64,000 nt of DNA from SKPT01 sp040905445. GTDB lineage: Bacteria > Planctomycetota > Phycisphaerae > Phycisphaerales > Phycisphaeraceae. Shown one piece after another: positions 8,792 through 16,661 of this stretch. The stretch lies in NCBI GenBank assembly GCA_040905445.1, contig JBBDRN010000020.1, positions 124,001 through 188,000 of the forward strand, read 5' to 3'. The position numbers and the translations under genes are program-made. The notes beneath the pieces were generated by a model, which was not told where the DNA came from, made no database searches, and saw only the letters and a program-made list of their open reading frames with translations. The stretch's first letter is position 1, and every line of letters starts with the position of its first letter.

Positions 8792-8854
8792 GGTCCGCTG
8801 TGCGGACCTTGGCGTGTTCGCGGCGGGAAGGCAGGTCCGCACAGCGGACCCTAC
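8788..8854. repeat. 22-base perfect inverted repeat, two family D palindromes
   Basis: Arms at 8788-8809 and 8833-8854 are perfect reverse complements separated by 23 bases. Each contains GGTCCGCTGTGCGGACC, itself a 7-3-7 hairpin (GGTCCGC, TGT, GCGGACC). The left arm includes the stop codon of the glycosidase (TAG at 8789-8791). A third partial unit follows at 8862-8879. There is no T-run, so a role as attenuator or mRNA-stabilising hairpin between the two genes is only a possibility. Related copies are at 35528, 52247 and 61711. Confidence 0.85.
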
Positions 8855-8904
8855 GGGAAACGGATCCGCCCTGCGGACCGTATGGGCTACAGGAGGCGCT
8901 GTTC

Positions 8905-10287
8905 TTGAACATCGTCATGCTCACCAACACCTACCTGCCCCACGTCGGGGGCGTCGCCCGGTCGGTCGACTCCTTTGCCGGGGCGCTGCGCCGGCGCGGG
9001 CACCGGGTGCTGGTCGTCGCGCCGACCTTTCCCGGCACGCCAGGGCATGAGCCGGAGGTCATCCGCGTGCCGGCGATCCAGCGCTTCAACGGCTCGGACT
9101 TCTCCGTGCGTCTGCCGGTGCCCGGCCCGCTCTGGGGCGAGATGGAACGCTTCGCCCCCGACGTCCTGCACACACACCACCCGTTTCTCATGGGCGACAC
9201 CGCGATGCGCATCGCCGCGTGGCACGGCCTGCCGCTGGTGTTCACACATCACACGATGTACGAACGCTACACGCACTATGTCCCGGGCAACTCGCCGCAG
9301 ATGCGCCAATTCGTCATTCGGCTGGCGACCGACTTCGCGAACCTGTGCGACCGCGTCATCGCACCGAGCGAGAGCATCCGCGCGATACTGCGCGAGCGTG
9401 GCGTGCAGCCGACCATCACCGCCGTGCCTACCGGCATCGACCCCGCCCGCTTCGCCGCGGGGGATGGCCCGGCGGCGCGGCAGCGCTACGGCATCCCGCC
9501 AACGGCGTTTGTCGTCGGCCATGTGGGGCGGCTTGCCCCGGAAAAGAACCTGGCGTTCCTGGCGCGGGCGGCCGCCCGCTTCGTGCGCGGCCGCGACGAC
9601 GCGCATGTGCTCATCGTCGGTGACGGGCCGTCCGAAGCGGACGTTCGCGACGCCTTTGACGGCCAGGGGCTCGGCGACCGGCTGCACCTGACCGGGTCGC
9701 TGGCGGGCCAGGCGCTGGCGGATGCCTACCACGCGATGGATGTCTTCGCGTTTGCCTCCCAGTCCGAGACGCAGGGGATGGTGGTGGCCGAGGCGATGAC
9801 CGCGGGCGTGCCGGTCGTGGCCGTGGACGCGCCGGGCGTGCGCGAGATCGTGCGCGACGGGTGCAACGGGCGGCTGCTGGCGGCCGAGTCGGAGACGGGC
9901 TTCGCCGACGCGCTGGGCAAGGTGGCGGAGCTCGCACGGGCGAGCGGCGGGGCCGCGCTGCGCGAGCTCGCGGCGGGGGCGAGGGCGACGGCGGACGAGC
10001 TGTCGCTGGAGCGGTGCACGGATCGGCTCGAGGCGGTGTACGCGGGGCTGACGGAGTCCGCTGCGGGGGTGGCGAGCGCGTCGCCCGGAGGGCGCCGGCG
10101 AACGCGAGGGGGTGGGGGGCGTGGTGGCGGGGACGGTGGCGGGGGTGGGGACGAGGGGGTGGTTGAGAACGCCTGGACGCGGACGCTGCGGCTGGTCGAG
10201 CGCGAGTGGGACCTCTGGGAAGGCCGCACCGAGGCGGCGTGGGAGAGCCTGCGGCCGGGCGGCGCGGGGGAGCAGGCTGGTCGGTGA
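8905..10287 (+). CDS. Glycosyltransferase family 4
   Basis: A 460-residue GT-B fold glycosyltransferase. The N-terminal Rossmann half opens with NIVMLTNTYLPHVGGVARSV. The C-terminal half contains GHVGRLAPEKNLAFLARA and the nucleotide-sugar site ETQGMVVAEAMTAGVPVVA. It resembles enzymes that add a hexose to diacylglycerol or phosphatidylinositol. The start is the TTG at 8905, since a perfect AGGAGG lies eight bases upstream (8891-8896); the first ATG is four codons later. Residues from about 392 carry a Gly/Arg-rich insert (GGGGRGGGDGGGGG) from a simple DNA repeat, followed by a helical tail. Placement behind the glycosidase suggests a shared polysaccharide or glycolipid pathway. Confidence 0.92.
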   Translation: MNIVMLTNTYLPHVGGVARSVDSFAGALRRRGHRVLVVAPTFPGTPGHEPEVIRVPAIQRFNGSDFSVRLPVPGPLWGEMERFAPDVLHTHHPFLMGDTAMRIAAWHGLPLVFTHHTMYERYTHYVPGNSPQMRQFVIRLATDFANLCDRVIAPSESIRAILRERGVQPTITAVPTGIDPARFAAGDGPAARQRYGIPPTAFVVGHVGRLAPEKNLAFLARAAARFVRGRDDAHVLIVGDGPSEADVRDAFDGQGLGDRLHLTGSLAGQALADAYHAMDVFAFASQSETQGMVVAEAMTAGVPVVAVDAPGVREIVRDGCNGRLLAAESETGFADALGKVAELARASGGAALRELAAGARATADELSLERCTDRLEAVYAGLTESAAGVASASPGGRRRTRGGGGRGGGDGGGGGDEGVVENAWTRTLRLVEREWDLWEGRTEAAWESLRPGGAGEQAGR

Positions 10288-10299
10288 GGTGCGGCACGG

Positions 10300-10330
10300 T
10301 TGCGCAATCGCTTGGTTTACAAGATACAAT
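10300..10330 (+). promoter_or_regulatory. Possible promoter for the exporter-secretin gene
   Basis: A TACAAT -10-like hexamer at 10325-10330 lies 150 bases before the start codon at 10480 in an otherwise GC-rich gap. The best -35 candidate is TTGCGC at 10300-10305, but the 19-base spacing is long, so support is weak. Confidence 0.35.
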
Positions 10331-10479
10331 TCGCATGAAACGGGGGTTGATCGGGCACGCGTGCCGGTGTTGTGTTTTTTGCAGGTCCGCGCCGCCGGTG
10401 GCCGAGCTTGATGGTGAGCGGCCGGACGACGGCCGGGTGTGGAGCACCCGACGGGCGGAACGCCGAGGGACAGGAAGCG

Positions 10480-13400
10480 ATGGGTTCGGAAGCTACGGCC
10501 ACCCGTCGGGGGGCGCGCGATCAGCCGGCCTTGGTGCGCCTGGCGGGGCTGTTGCGGCCGTACAAGTGGTCGCTGATTGCGGCCCTGGCCATGCTCGTCG
10601 GGCTCACAGGCACCTCCATCGCCGTGCCGCAGCTCATCGGCGCCGTCTTCGACCACGTCTTCGGCGACAGCAACTTTCGCCTGCTGGGCTGGATCCTCGG
10701 CGGGCTGACGCTGCTGTACATCGTCAAGAACGCGCTCTACTTCCACAGCAAATACACCGCCATCCGCGTCGGCGAGGACGTCTGCTTCCAGGTCCGCAAC
10801 CAGCTCTTCGACCGGCTGCAGCAGATGAACCTGCACTTCTACCGCCGTACCAGGCCCGGCTCGCTCTCCAGCCGGGTGATGAACGACAGCTTTGTCATCC
10901 AGGACTTCATCCAGAGCGAGGTGCCCAAGCTGATGACCTCGGCGCTGCTGTTCCTCGGCGTCGTGGCGGTGATCTACGCGACGAACTGGCAGCTCGCGCT
11001 GGCGTGCACGGTGGTGCTGCCGCTGCACCTGTTGACCTACTTCTACTTCCGCAAGCCGATCAAACGCGCCAGCCGTGCCGCCCAGGAACACCTGGGCGAT
11101 GCGCATGGCAACCTGATCGAAAAGTTCCTCGGCATCGAGGTGGTCAAGGGTTTCTCCGGGGAGAAGCGCGAGAGCGCGGCGTTTCAGCAGGCGACCGACC
11201 TGTCGCGCCAGAGCCAGCTTCGCAGCCAGCGCTACCACGTCATGCAGAAGGTGGCCGCCGACCTGCTCATCGGGCTGGGCACGATCTTCCTGCTGGGCTT
11301 CGGGGCGTACCAAGTGGTCGCGGGCCGGCTGGAGACGGGCAGCTTCGTCGCGTTCTGGATGTACGTGGGCATGCTCTATCCGACGGTCATCGAGCTGATG
11401 TCCGGCTTCGCGCGGCTGTCCAAGGCGTCGGCCAGCCTCGACCGCGTCTTCGAGGTGCTCGAGACGCCCGCGGCGGAGGACGGCGCCATGGGCAAGATGA
11501 CGCGCGAGATCGAAGGCGCCGTGGCGTTCCGCGGCGTGTGCTTTCGTTACGACGACGGGCCGCCTGTGCTCGACGACGTGACGTTCGCGGCCCAGCCGGG
11601 GCAGGTGGTCGCCATCACCGGGCCGTCCGGCTCGGGCAAGAGCACGCTGGTGAGCATGGTCCCGCGCTTCAATGAGCCGGACGCCGGGCAGGTGCTCATC
11701 GACGGGATCGACGCGAGCGACTATGTGCTCGCGCACCTGCGGCGTGCGATCGGGGTGGCGTTCCAGGAGTGCTTCCTGTTCAACAGCTCCGTGCTGGAAA
11801 ACCTGCGCTATGCCGCGCCGGAGGCCCCGCGCGAGCAGATCATCGACGTGGCGCAGCGCACCGGGGCGCACGAGATGGTGATGAACCTGCCGCAGGGCTA
11901 CGACACGATGCTGGGCGAAACGGGCGTGACCCTGTCGCGGGGCCAGAAGCAGCAGATCGCGCTGACGCGGGCGCTGCTGAAGAACCCGCAGATCCTGATT
12001 CTCGACGAGGCGACGTCGTCGATCGACGCGGCGCGCGAGCGGCAGATCGTGCCGGCCGTGCTGGACTTCATGCGAGGCAAGACGACGTTGATGATCACCC
12101 ACCGGCCGGAGTTGCTCAAGCATGCGGACGTGATCGTGCAGATGCCGGACGGGCGGACTGTCAGCGAGGCGGCGGCGCAGCAGGCATTCCGTGGCGAGCC
12201 GATCGACCCGGCGGCGCGGCGGGAGAAGCCGGAGGTCGTCGAGCCCCCGCGGCGTCGCAGCAAAGGTTCGTCCGGGATCTGGCGCTCGAGCGTCGCCCTG
12301 GCGCTCGCGGCCCTGCTCGGCGCGGCGATGATGCTGGCGGCGCCCGGCGCGGCGATGGCCGATGCGCCGGCCGCCGAGCCGGAGCAGGAAGCCGCGGGTG
12401 ACGCCGCAGATCACGCCGTGGATGAGCCCGGCGATGCAGACGCTTCGCCGCCGCCGGCGGTCGACGACGAGGCGGCGCGCGAGCGGTTCGGACACTTTCT
12501 GCGCCAGCCCGGGCTCAGCGCGGTGCAAGCCGGCGAGCTGGTCGAGATCCTCACCGCCAAGGCGCAGGCGCAGCTCGGCTACCGAATGGTGCCGCGCACC
12601 GCGCCGGTGCTGCCTGAGCCGCCGAGCCGACTGATGGGGCTGACGCAGCTTTACCGCGGCGAGCGGATGCTGCAGTTGGGGTATCGGCCGTTTCAGAGCC
12701 AGCCGCCGCACGTCTGGGTCTATGGCCATCTGGGCGACGGTGAGGCACCGTTGCGCGCCAACGACGACGTCGACGAGCTGCTGGCGCTGCTCGGCCAAGG
12801 GGTGGAGGCGATTCACGAGGCCGACGCCGACCTGCGCGTGGCGGAGCTGGAGACGGAGCTCGTGACGCTCAGCTACGTCGAGGCCGACCGCGCTCTGGGC
12901 GTGCTCAAGAGCCTCGGGTATGCGACGATCGAGTATTCGGCCGGGGGCGAGAGCGTGGGCGGGGCGAGGGTGATCAACCCGTCGAACGCGGCCGACACGT
13001 CCAACCTGCCGATCATCATGGCCCTGCCGGGCTCCGACCACACTGACATCGTCCCGGGCGCGATGGACAACAGCGGCAACCCGCGCGCGCTGCCGCACAC
13101 CGGCGCGGGGCCGATGATGGAGTTGATGATCCTCTATCACCCCGCCAAGCCCGAGCAGCTCGCCGAGGTTCGTCGGCAGATCGTCAACAACATCGACCGC
13201 CCCGCGCGACAGATCCTCATCGAGGCGATGGTTCTGGAGATCTCCGAGACCGGGCTCGACGCGCTCGGCGTCGAGTGGGAGCTGAGCCAGTTCTTCTCCG
13301 GCACGAACGTGGACAACATCACCGAGCTGAGCCTCGGCCGCGGCGCCGACTTCCGCACGGGCGAGGGCCCGACCGTCGAGGTCGAGATCGGGCGCGTGCT

Positions 13401-14913
13401 GGGGCACTTCCGCACGCAACTGGAGGCACTGGTGCGCCGCGGCGAGGCGGAGATCCTCTCGCGGCCGAGCGTCCTGACGCTGGACAACCGCCAGGCGTCG
13501 ATCAATGTCGGCGAGCGGATCCCGCGGGCCAGTTCCATCGACCACCTGCGTGCCGACCGCGTGCAGTTCGAGGTCGATTACGAGGAGGTGGGCATCTTCC
13601 TGAACGTACGCCCGCGCGTCTCCGCCAACGCCGACAAGGTCGCGATGCAGATCGTGGGCACCGTGTCGGCGGAGGTGCCGGATCAGGAGTTGATCCTGCG
13701 CGACGCCGACGGGCAGGTCGTCGCCACCGCGCCGCGCATCAGCGAGCGGCGGGTGCAGACGTATGCCCTGATCGCCAACAACACGCCGTTCATCATCGGC
13801 GGGCTCATCAGCCGCGACGCGACGCTGCTGAGCGACCGCGTACCGCTACTGGGCGACATTCCGGTGCTCGGGCGACTGTTCCGCAGCGACCGGGCCGAGT
13901 CGATCAAGCGCGAGGTGATCATCGTCATCACCCCTTACGTGCTGCCGGAGGAGCAGATCGTGGGGCGCAACATTCCCAAGGACGATGACCTGTTCGACAG
14001 CGTCGGCAACCATCTCTACCGCGACGCGTACCGCATCCGCTCGCGCGACGTCTTTGACCTGAACTTCCTGACCCAGAACCGCGGCGTCCGGCGGATGCAG
14101 CGCGTGGCCGATCGCCTTGTCGAGGCCCAGCCGCAGCTTCGCTATCGCTACCCGTTCCGCGACTTTGCCGACGGGCGCATCCCCGGCGAGCACGTGCTGG
14201 TCTATCGGCAGATGTACAACGTCGGGTCGCGCCTCGGGCTGGACCAGCGCATCGGGCAGGACCAGGTGATCCTCTTCCGTCCCGACGAGGCGGTGGAGGC
14301 GGGCTTCGGCGTGACGTTCTTCGACCGTTACTTCGAGCAGGCGACGATCGAGGCGTGGGAGGCCCGGGGCCACGACATCCGCCGCTACCCGCGCAACCAG
14401 CCGCTCGACGCCCTGGGCGACGAGGCGCTGGCCATCACGTTTACCGAGCGCGAGGACGTCGAGCACGCCGGCGAGGTGATGGAGCAGCCGGTGCCGGAGC
14501 TTTACCGCGTGCATGTGCCCACCCGCGCCGACTGGAGCCGGACGCTCTGGGAGCTGAACCAGCCGGGCGAGGATGGTCGGCAGCGGCACACGATCCTGAT
14601 CCAGTCGCAGCGCGACCTCGAACGCATCGCCCAGGCGGTGATGCTCAAGCAGATCGTCGAACTGAACACGATGGCGGATCGGCAGATGACGCTGCGGAAC
14701 TTCACCGTCGGGCGGAACCTGCTGATGCCGGAGATCGAGGACGATGCCGTGTTCGTGCTCGACTCGTCGGTGGCGGAGTACTTCTTCATCTCGGAGATGT
14801 ACTACCCGATCCTGCAGCAGCACCTGCAGCAGGCGTCGGAGGCGATGCGCGACGCGCTGGACCGGCCGGAATACTCCCGGCTGCTCGACCCGGGACGGCC
14901 GCGACGGGAGTAA
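10480..14913 (+). CDS. ABC exporter fused in frame to a secretin, with internal signal-peptide-like segment
   Basis: One open frame of 1477 residues. Residues 1-590 are a complete ABC exporter: membrane domain about 25-320, then Walker A GPSGSGKS at 381-388, signature LSRGQKQQ at 485-492 (R in place of the first G of LSGGQ), Walker B ILILDEATS and an H-loop. Residues 602-627 are a basic then hydrophobic stretch ending AMA-DA, like a signal peptide with a cleavage site. After an acidic Pro/Ala linker comes a short N1-like repeat and the secretin core (about 900-1160, with PSVLTLDNRQASINVGERIP and VPLLGDIPVLGRLF at 1121-1134). About 320 residues of unknown sort follow. The ATG at 10480 has AGGAAG upstream. 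No usable in-frame start lies just before the secretin part, so it is read as a real fusion; a signal peptidase cut near 627 could split it. Confidence 0.9.
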   Translation: MGSEATATRRGARDQPALVRLAGLLRPYKWSLIAALAMLVGLTGTSIAVPQLIGAVFDHVFGDSNFRLLGWILGGLTLLYIVKNALYFHSKYTAIRVGEDVCFQVRNQLFDRLQQMNLHFYRRTRPGSLSSRVMNDSFVIQDFIQSEVPKLMTSALLFLGVVAVIYATNWQLALACTVVLPLHLLTYFYFRKPIKRASRAAQEHLGDAHGNLIEKFLGIEVVKGFSGEKRESAAFQQATDLSRQSQLRSQRYHVMQKVAADLLIGLGTIFLLGFGAYQVVAGRLETGSFVAFWMYVGMLYPTVIELMSGFARLSKASASLDRVFEVLETPAAEDGAMGKMTREIEGAVAFRGVCFRYDDGPPVLDDVTFAAQPGQVVAITGPSGSGKSTLVSMVPRFNEPDAGQVLIDGIDASDYVLAHLRRAIGVAFQECFLFNSSVLENLRYAAPEAPREQIIDVAQRTGAHEMVMNLPQGYDTMLGETGVTLSRGQKQQIALTRALLKNPQILILDEATSSIDAARERQIVPAVLDFMRGKTTLMITHRPELLKHADVIVQMPDGRTVSEAAAQQAFRGEPIDPAARREKPEVVEPPRRRSKGSSGIWRSSVALALAALLGAAMMLAAPGAAMADAPAAEPEQEAAGDAADHAVDEPGDADASPPPAVDDEAARERFGHFLRQPGLSAVQAGELVEILTAKAQAQLGYRMVPRTAPVLPEPPSRLMGLTQLYRGERMLQLGYRPFQSQPPHVWVYGHLGDGEAPLRANDDVDELLALLGQGVEAIHEADADLRVAELETELVTLSYVEADRALGVLKSLGYATIEYSAGGESVGGARVINPSNAADTSNLPIIMALPGSDHTDIVPGAMDNSGNPRALPHTGAGPMMELMILYHPAKPEQLAEVRRQIVNNIDRPARQILIEAMVLEISETGLDALGVEWELSQFFSGTNVDNITELSLGRGADFRTGEGPTVEVEIGRVLGHFRTQLEALVRRGEAEILSRPSVLTLDNRQASINVGERIPRASSIDHLRADRVQFEVDYEEVGIFLNVRPRVSANADKVAMQIVGTVSAEVPDQELILRDADGQVVATAPRISERRVQTYALIANNTPFIIGGLISRDATLLSDRVPLLGDIPVLGRLFRSDRAESIKREVIIVITPYVLPEEQIVGRNIPKDDDLFDSVGNHLYRDAYRIRSRDVFDLNFLTQNRGVRRMQRVADRLVEAQPQLRYRYPFRDFADGRIPGEHVLVYRQMYNVGSRLGLDQRIGQDQVILFRPDEAVEAGFGVTFFDRYFEQATIEAWEARGHDIRRYPRNQPLDALGDEALAITFTEREDVEHAGEVMEQPVPELYRVHVPTRADWSRTLWELNQPGEDGRQRHTILIQSQRDLERIAQAVMLKQIVELNTMADRQMTLRNFTVGRNLLMPEIEDDAVFVLDSSVAEYFFISEMYYPILQQHLQQASEAMRDALDRPEYSRLLDPGRPRRE

Positions 14914-14993
14914 GCCGGCCGACGCGGGTGGGCCGCCACGCGTGGGCGGTTGCCGCGGGTGATCGCGGCGGTGGGCAGCGATGAGTGGTGGCC

Positions 14994-15022
14994 TTGTCCA
15001 GTCCGGCGCCAGCAGCTAGACT
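14994..15022 (+). promoter_or_regulatory. Promoter of tRNA-Pro
   Basis: TTGTCC (14994-14999) and TAGACT (15017-15022) are spaced by exactly 17 bases, and the mature tRNA starts 11 bases after the -10 box. Both hexamers match the housekeeping consensus at four of six positions. Confidence 0.55.
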
Positions 15023-15033
15023 AGGCGACGCAA

Positions 15034-15108
15034 CGGGGTGTAGCTCAGCTTGGTTAGAGCGCGCGTCTGGGGGGCGCGAGGTCGCTGGTTCGAATCCAGT
15101 CACCCCGA
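15034..15108 (+). tRNA. tRNA-Pro (anticodon GGG)
   Basis: A complete cloverleaf: acceptor CGGGGTG pairs with CACCCCG, D-arm GCTC/GAGC, anticodon stem CGCGT/GCGCG with loop CTGGGGG placing GGG at positions 34-36, and T-arm GCTGG-TTCGAAT-CCAGT. The discriminator base is A and CCA is not encoded. The stop codon of the convergent transporter gene begins two bases past the 3' end. Confidence 0.96.
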
Positions 15109-15109
15109 T

Positions 15110-16549
15110 TCACCGTCCGAGCACGAGTGGCAGGACGATCTGGTAGCCCGCCAGCAGCACGCCGATGCAGATGATCGAGATCAGTCCGCCGACGCGCAGC
15201 AGCGTCGCCGCGGGCAGGCGGCCGGTGGCGAATGCGATCGCGTTCGGCGGCGTCGAGATCGGCAGCGCCATCGCGAACGAGCACGCCAAGGCCGTCAGCA
15301 GCGCCAGCTCCAGCGCCTGTGTCGCCCCGATCGCCATCGCGATGGGGATGATCAGGTTCGCTGCCGCAGTGTTGCTCATGAACGTCGACAACCCCACGGC
15401 CAGCGCGACGACTGCGGCACTGAGCAGGAAGCCTTGCAGATCCGCCAGCGGCAACTCGGTGATCACGTTCACCAGCCCCGTGAGTTGCATGGCGTTGCCT
15501 AGCGACAGGCCGCCCCACATGAGGATGAGGATGTTCCAGTCGATGGAGTCGACGTCGCTGCGGTGGAGCATGCCGAGCGCCGTCAGCAGCGCGGCGGCGA
15601 TGATGGCGACGACGGCGTCGGGGATGCCGGTCCACCCGCCGCTGAGCCAGAGGCCGATCGTCAGCACGAGGATGCCGAGCGTGGCCTTGCCGCGGCGCGG
15701 CATCGCCTCGCGGTCGCGCAGCTCGGGCAGCACCAGTCCCTTGCCGGGCGGCATCAGCCAGTAGAGCAGCAGCCCCGCCACCGCCAGCAGCAACACCAGC
15801 AGCGGCACGGCGACCATCATCCACTGAAGGAAGGTCAGCTCGATGCCAGCGCTGCGCAAGGCGGCGAGGGCGACCGCGTTGGGCGGTGAGCCGATCGGCG
15901 TGCCGATCCCGCCGATGTTGGCGCCGAGCGGCACGGCGAGGACGATGGCCGTCGCGAACCGGTGGCCGCCTTCCTCATCCGTGATGCCCTTAATCAGCGG
16001 TGCGACGATGGCGATCATCATCGCCGTCGTCGCCGTGTTGGACATCCACATGGAGAAGAATGCGGTGATGCCCATGATGCCGTAGATCAGCAGCAGCGGC
16101 CCGCGGGTGAACCGCGAGAGGACGCGCGACGCGATTGCCCGGTCCAGCCCGTGCTTTGTCACCGCGCTGGCGAGCAGGAACCCGCCCATGAAGAGGATGA
16201 TGACCGGCGAGGCGAACGGATCGAAGAACTGGTCGAAGCGCAGATCCCCCTCCGGCGCGAAGCCGCCATGCCGCGCCAGCAGCAACACCTCGAGCCCGAT
16301 CAGGCACAGCGACGTCGCGTAGAGCGGGATCGCCTCCGTCGCCCACCAGATGGCCGCAACGATGAAGATCGCCACCGCGCGACGCGGCAGCTCGCCCATC
16401 GCCTCGGGCAGCATGAAGTAGACGATGAGCGCAAGCACCGGCGCCACGATCAACGGGATCACCCGGCCCCATGCAACCCTGCCCGCGGCGCCCGCTCCGG
16501 GGTTCGGTGCATGGGTGTTGGTCGGGCGAGCGGGATCGGATGCCGGCAT
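15110..16549 (-). CDS. DASS/SLC13 family sodium:anion (dicarboxylate or sulfate) symporter
   Basis: A 479-residue inner-membrane transporter with about 12 hydrophobic segments. It carries both hallmark SNT signatures of the divalent anion:Na+ symporter family, SNTATTAM and STFMSNTAAANLI, each followed by a Gly/Pro loop (GIGTPIGSPPN and ALPISTPPNAIAFATG) that forms the substrate and sodium sites. The length is usual for the family. The start is the ATG at 16549 (MPASDPARP), after which a short hydrophilic tail precedes the first helix; there is no strong SD. Substrate could be a C4-dicarboxylate, citrate or sulfate. It is divergent from the acyltransferase-like gene at 16662. Confidence 0.93.
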   Translation of the reverse strand: MPASDPARPTNTHAPNPGAGAAGRVAWGRVIPLIVAPVLALIVYFMLPEAMGELPRRAVAIFIVAAIWWATEAIPLYATSLCLIGLEVLLLARHGGFAPEGDLRFDQFFDPFASPVIILFMGGFLLASAVTKHGLDRAIASRVLSRFTRGPLLLIYGIMGITAFFSMWMSNTATTAMMIAIVAPLIKGITDEEGGHRFATAIVLAVPLGANIGGIGTPIGSPPNAVALAALRSAGIELTFLQWMMVAVPLLVLLLAVAGLLLYWLMPPGKGLVLPELRDREAMPRRGKATLGILVLTIGLWLSGGWTGIPDAVVAIIAAALLTALGMLHRSDVDSIDWNILILMWGGLSLGNAMQLTGLVNVITELPLADLQGFLLSAAVVALAVGLSTFMSNTAAANLIIPIAMAIGATQALELALLTALACSFAMALPISTPPNAIAFATGRLPAATLLRVGGLISIICIGVLLAGYQIVLPLVLGR

Positions 16550-16628
16550 GGTCTGGCGAGGATAATGGTTTACCCGATGTCCTGCTCGGCAGGGGGGGAT
16601 CAAGGCTCAGGATGATTCAGCCGATGTT

Positions 16629-16655
16629 CCTCCGAGCACGTTGTGCTCGAGGAGG
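16629..16655 (+). promoter_or_regulatory. Hairpin covering the Shine-Dalgarno of the 16662 gene
   Basis: CGAGCAC (16633-16639), loop GTT, and GTGCTCG (16643-16649) form a 7-base-pair stem. After a two-base bulge it extends by pairing CCTC (16629-16632) with GAGG (16652-16655). The paired GGAGG is the ribosome binding site six bases before the ATG at 16662, so folding would block translation initiation. This resembles RNA-thermometer or attenuator-like control; function is inferred. Confidence 0.55.
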
Positions 16656-16661
16656 GGCCGC

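Noticed and set aside
7921..8904. N-terminal extension of the glycosyltransferase frame back to 7921
   Set aside because: It overlaps the glycosidase in another frame with Gly/Ala/Arg-rich sequence; the AGGAGG and TTG at 8905 mark the true start.
12145..12360. Secretin part of the fusion as a separate downstream gene
   Set aside because: No stop codon separates it, and between the ABC H-loop and the signal-like segment there is no ATG, GTG or TTG with an SD; the nearest in-frame ATG is inside the ATPase domain.
8887..13545. Very long open frame on the minus strand (about 1550 codons) opposite the glycosyltransferase and exporter-secretin genes
   Set aside because: It is the mirror of real plus-strand genes with clear motifs; its translation is low-complexity His/Arg/Asp/Val-rich, as expected from antisense of GC-rich coding DNA.
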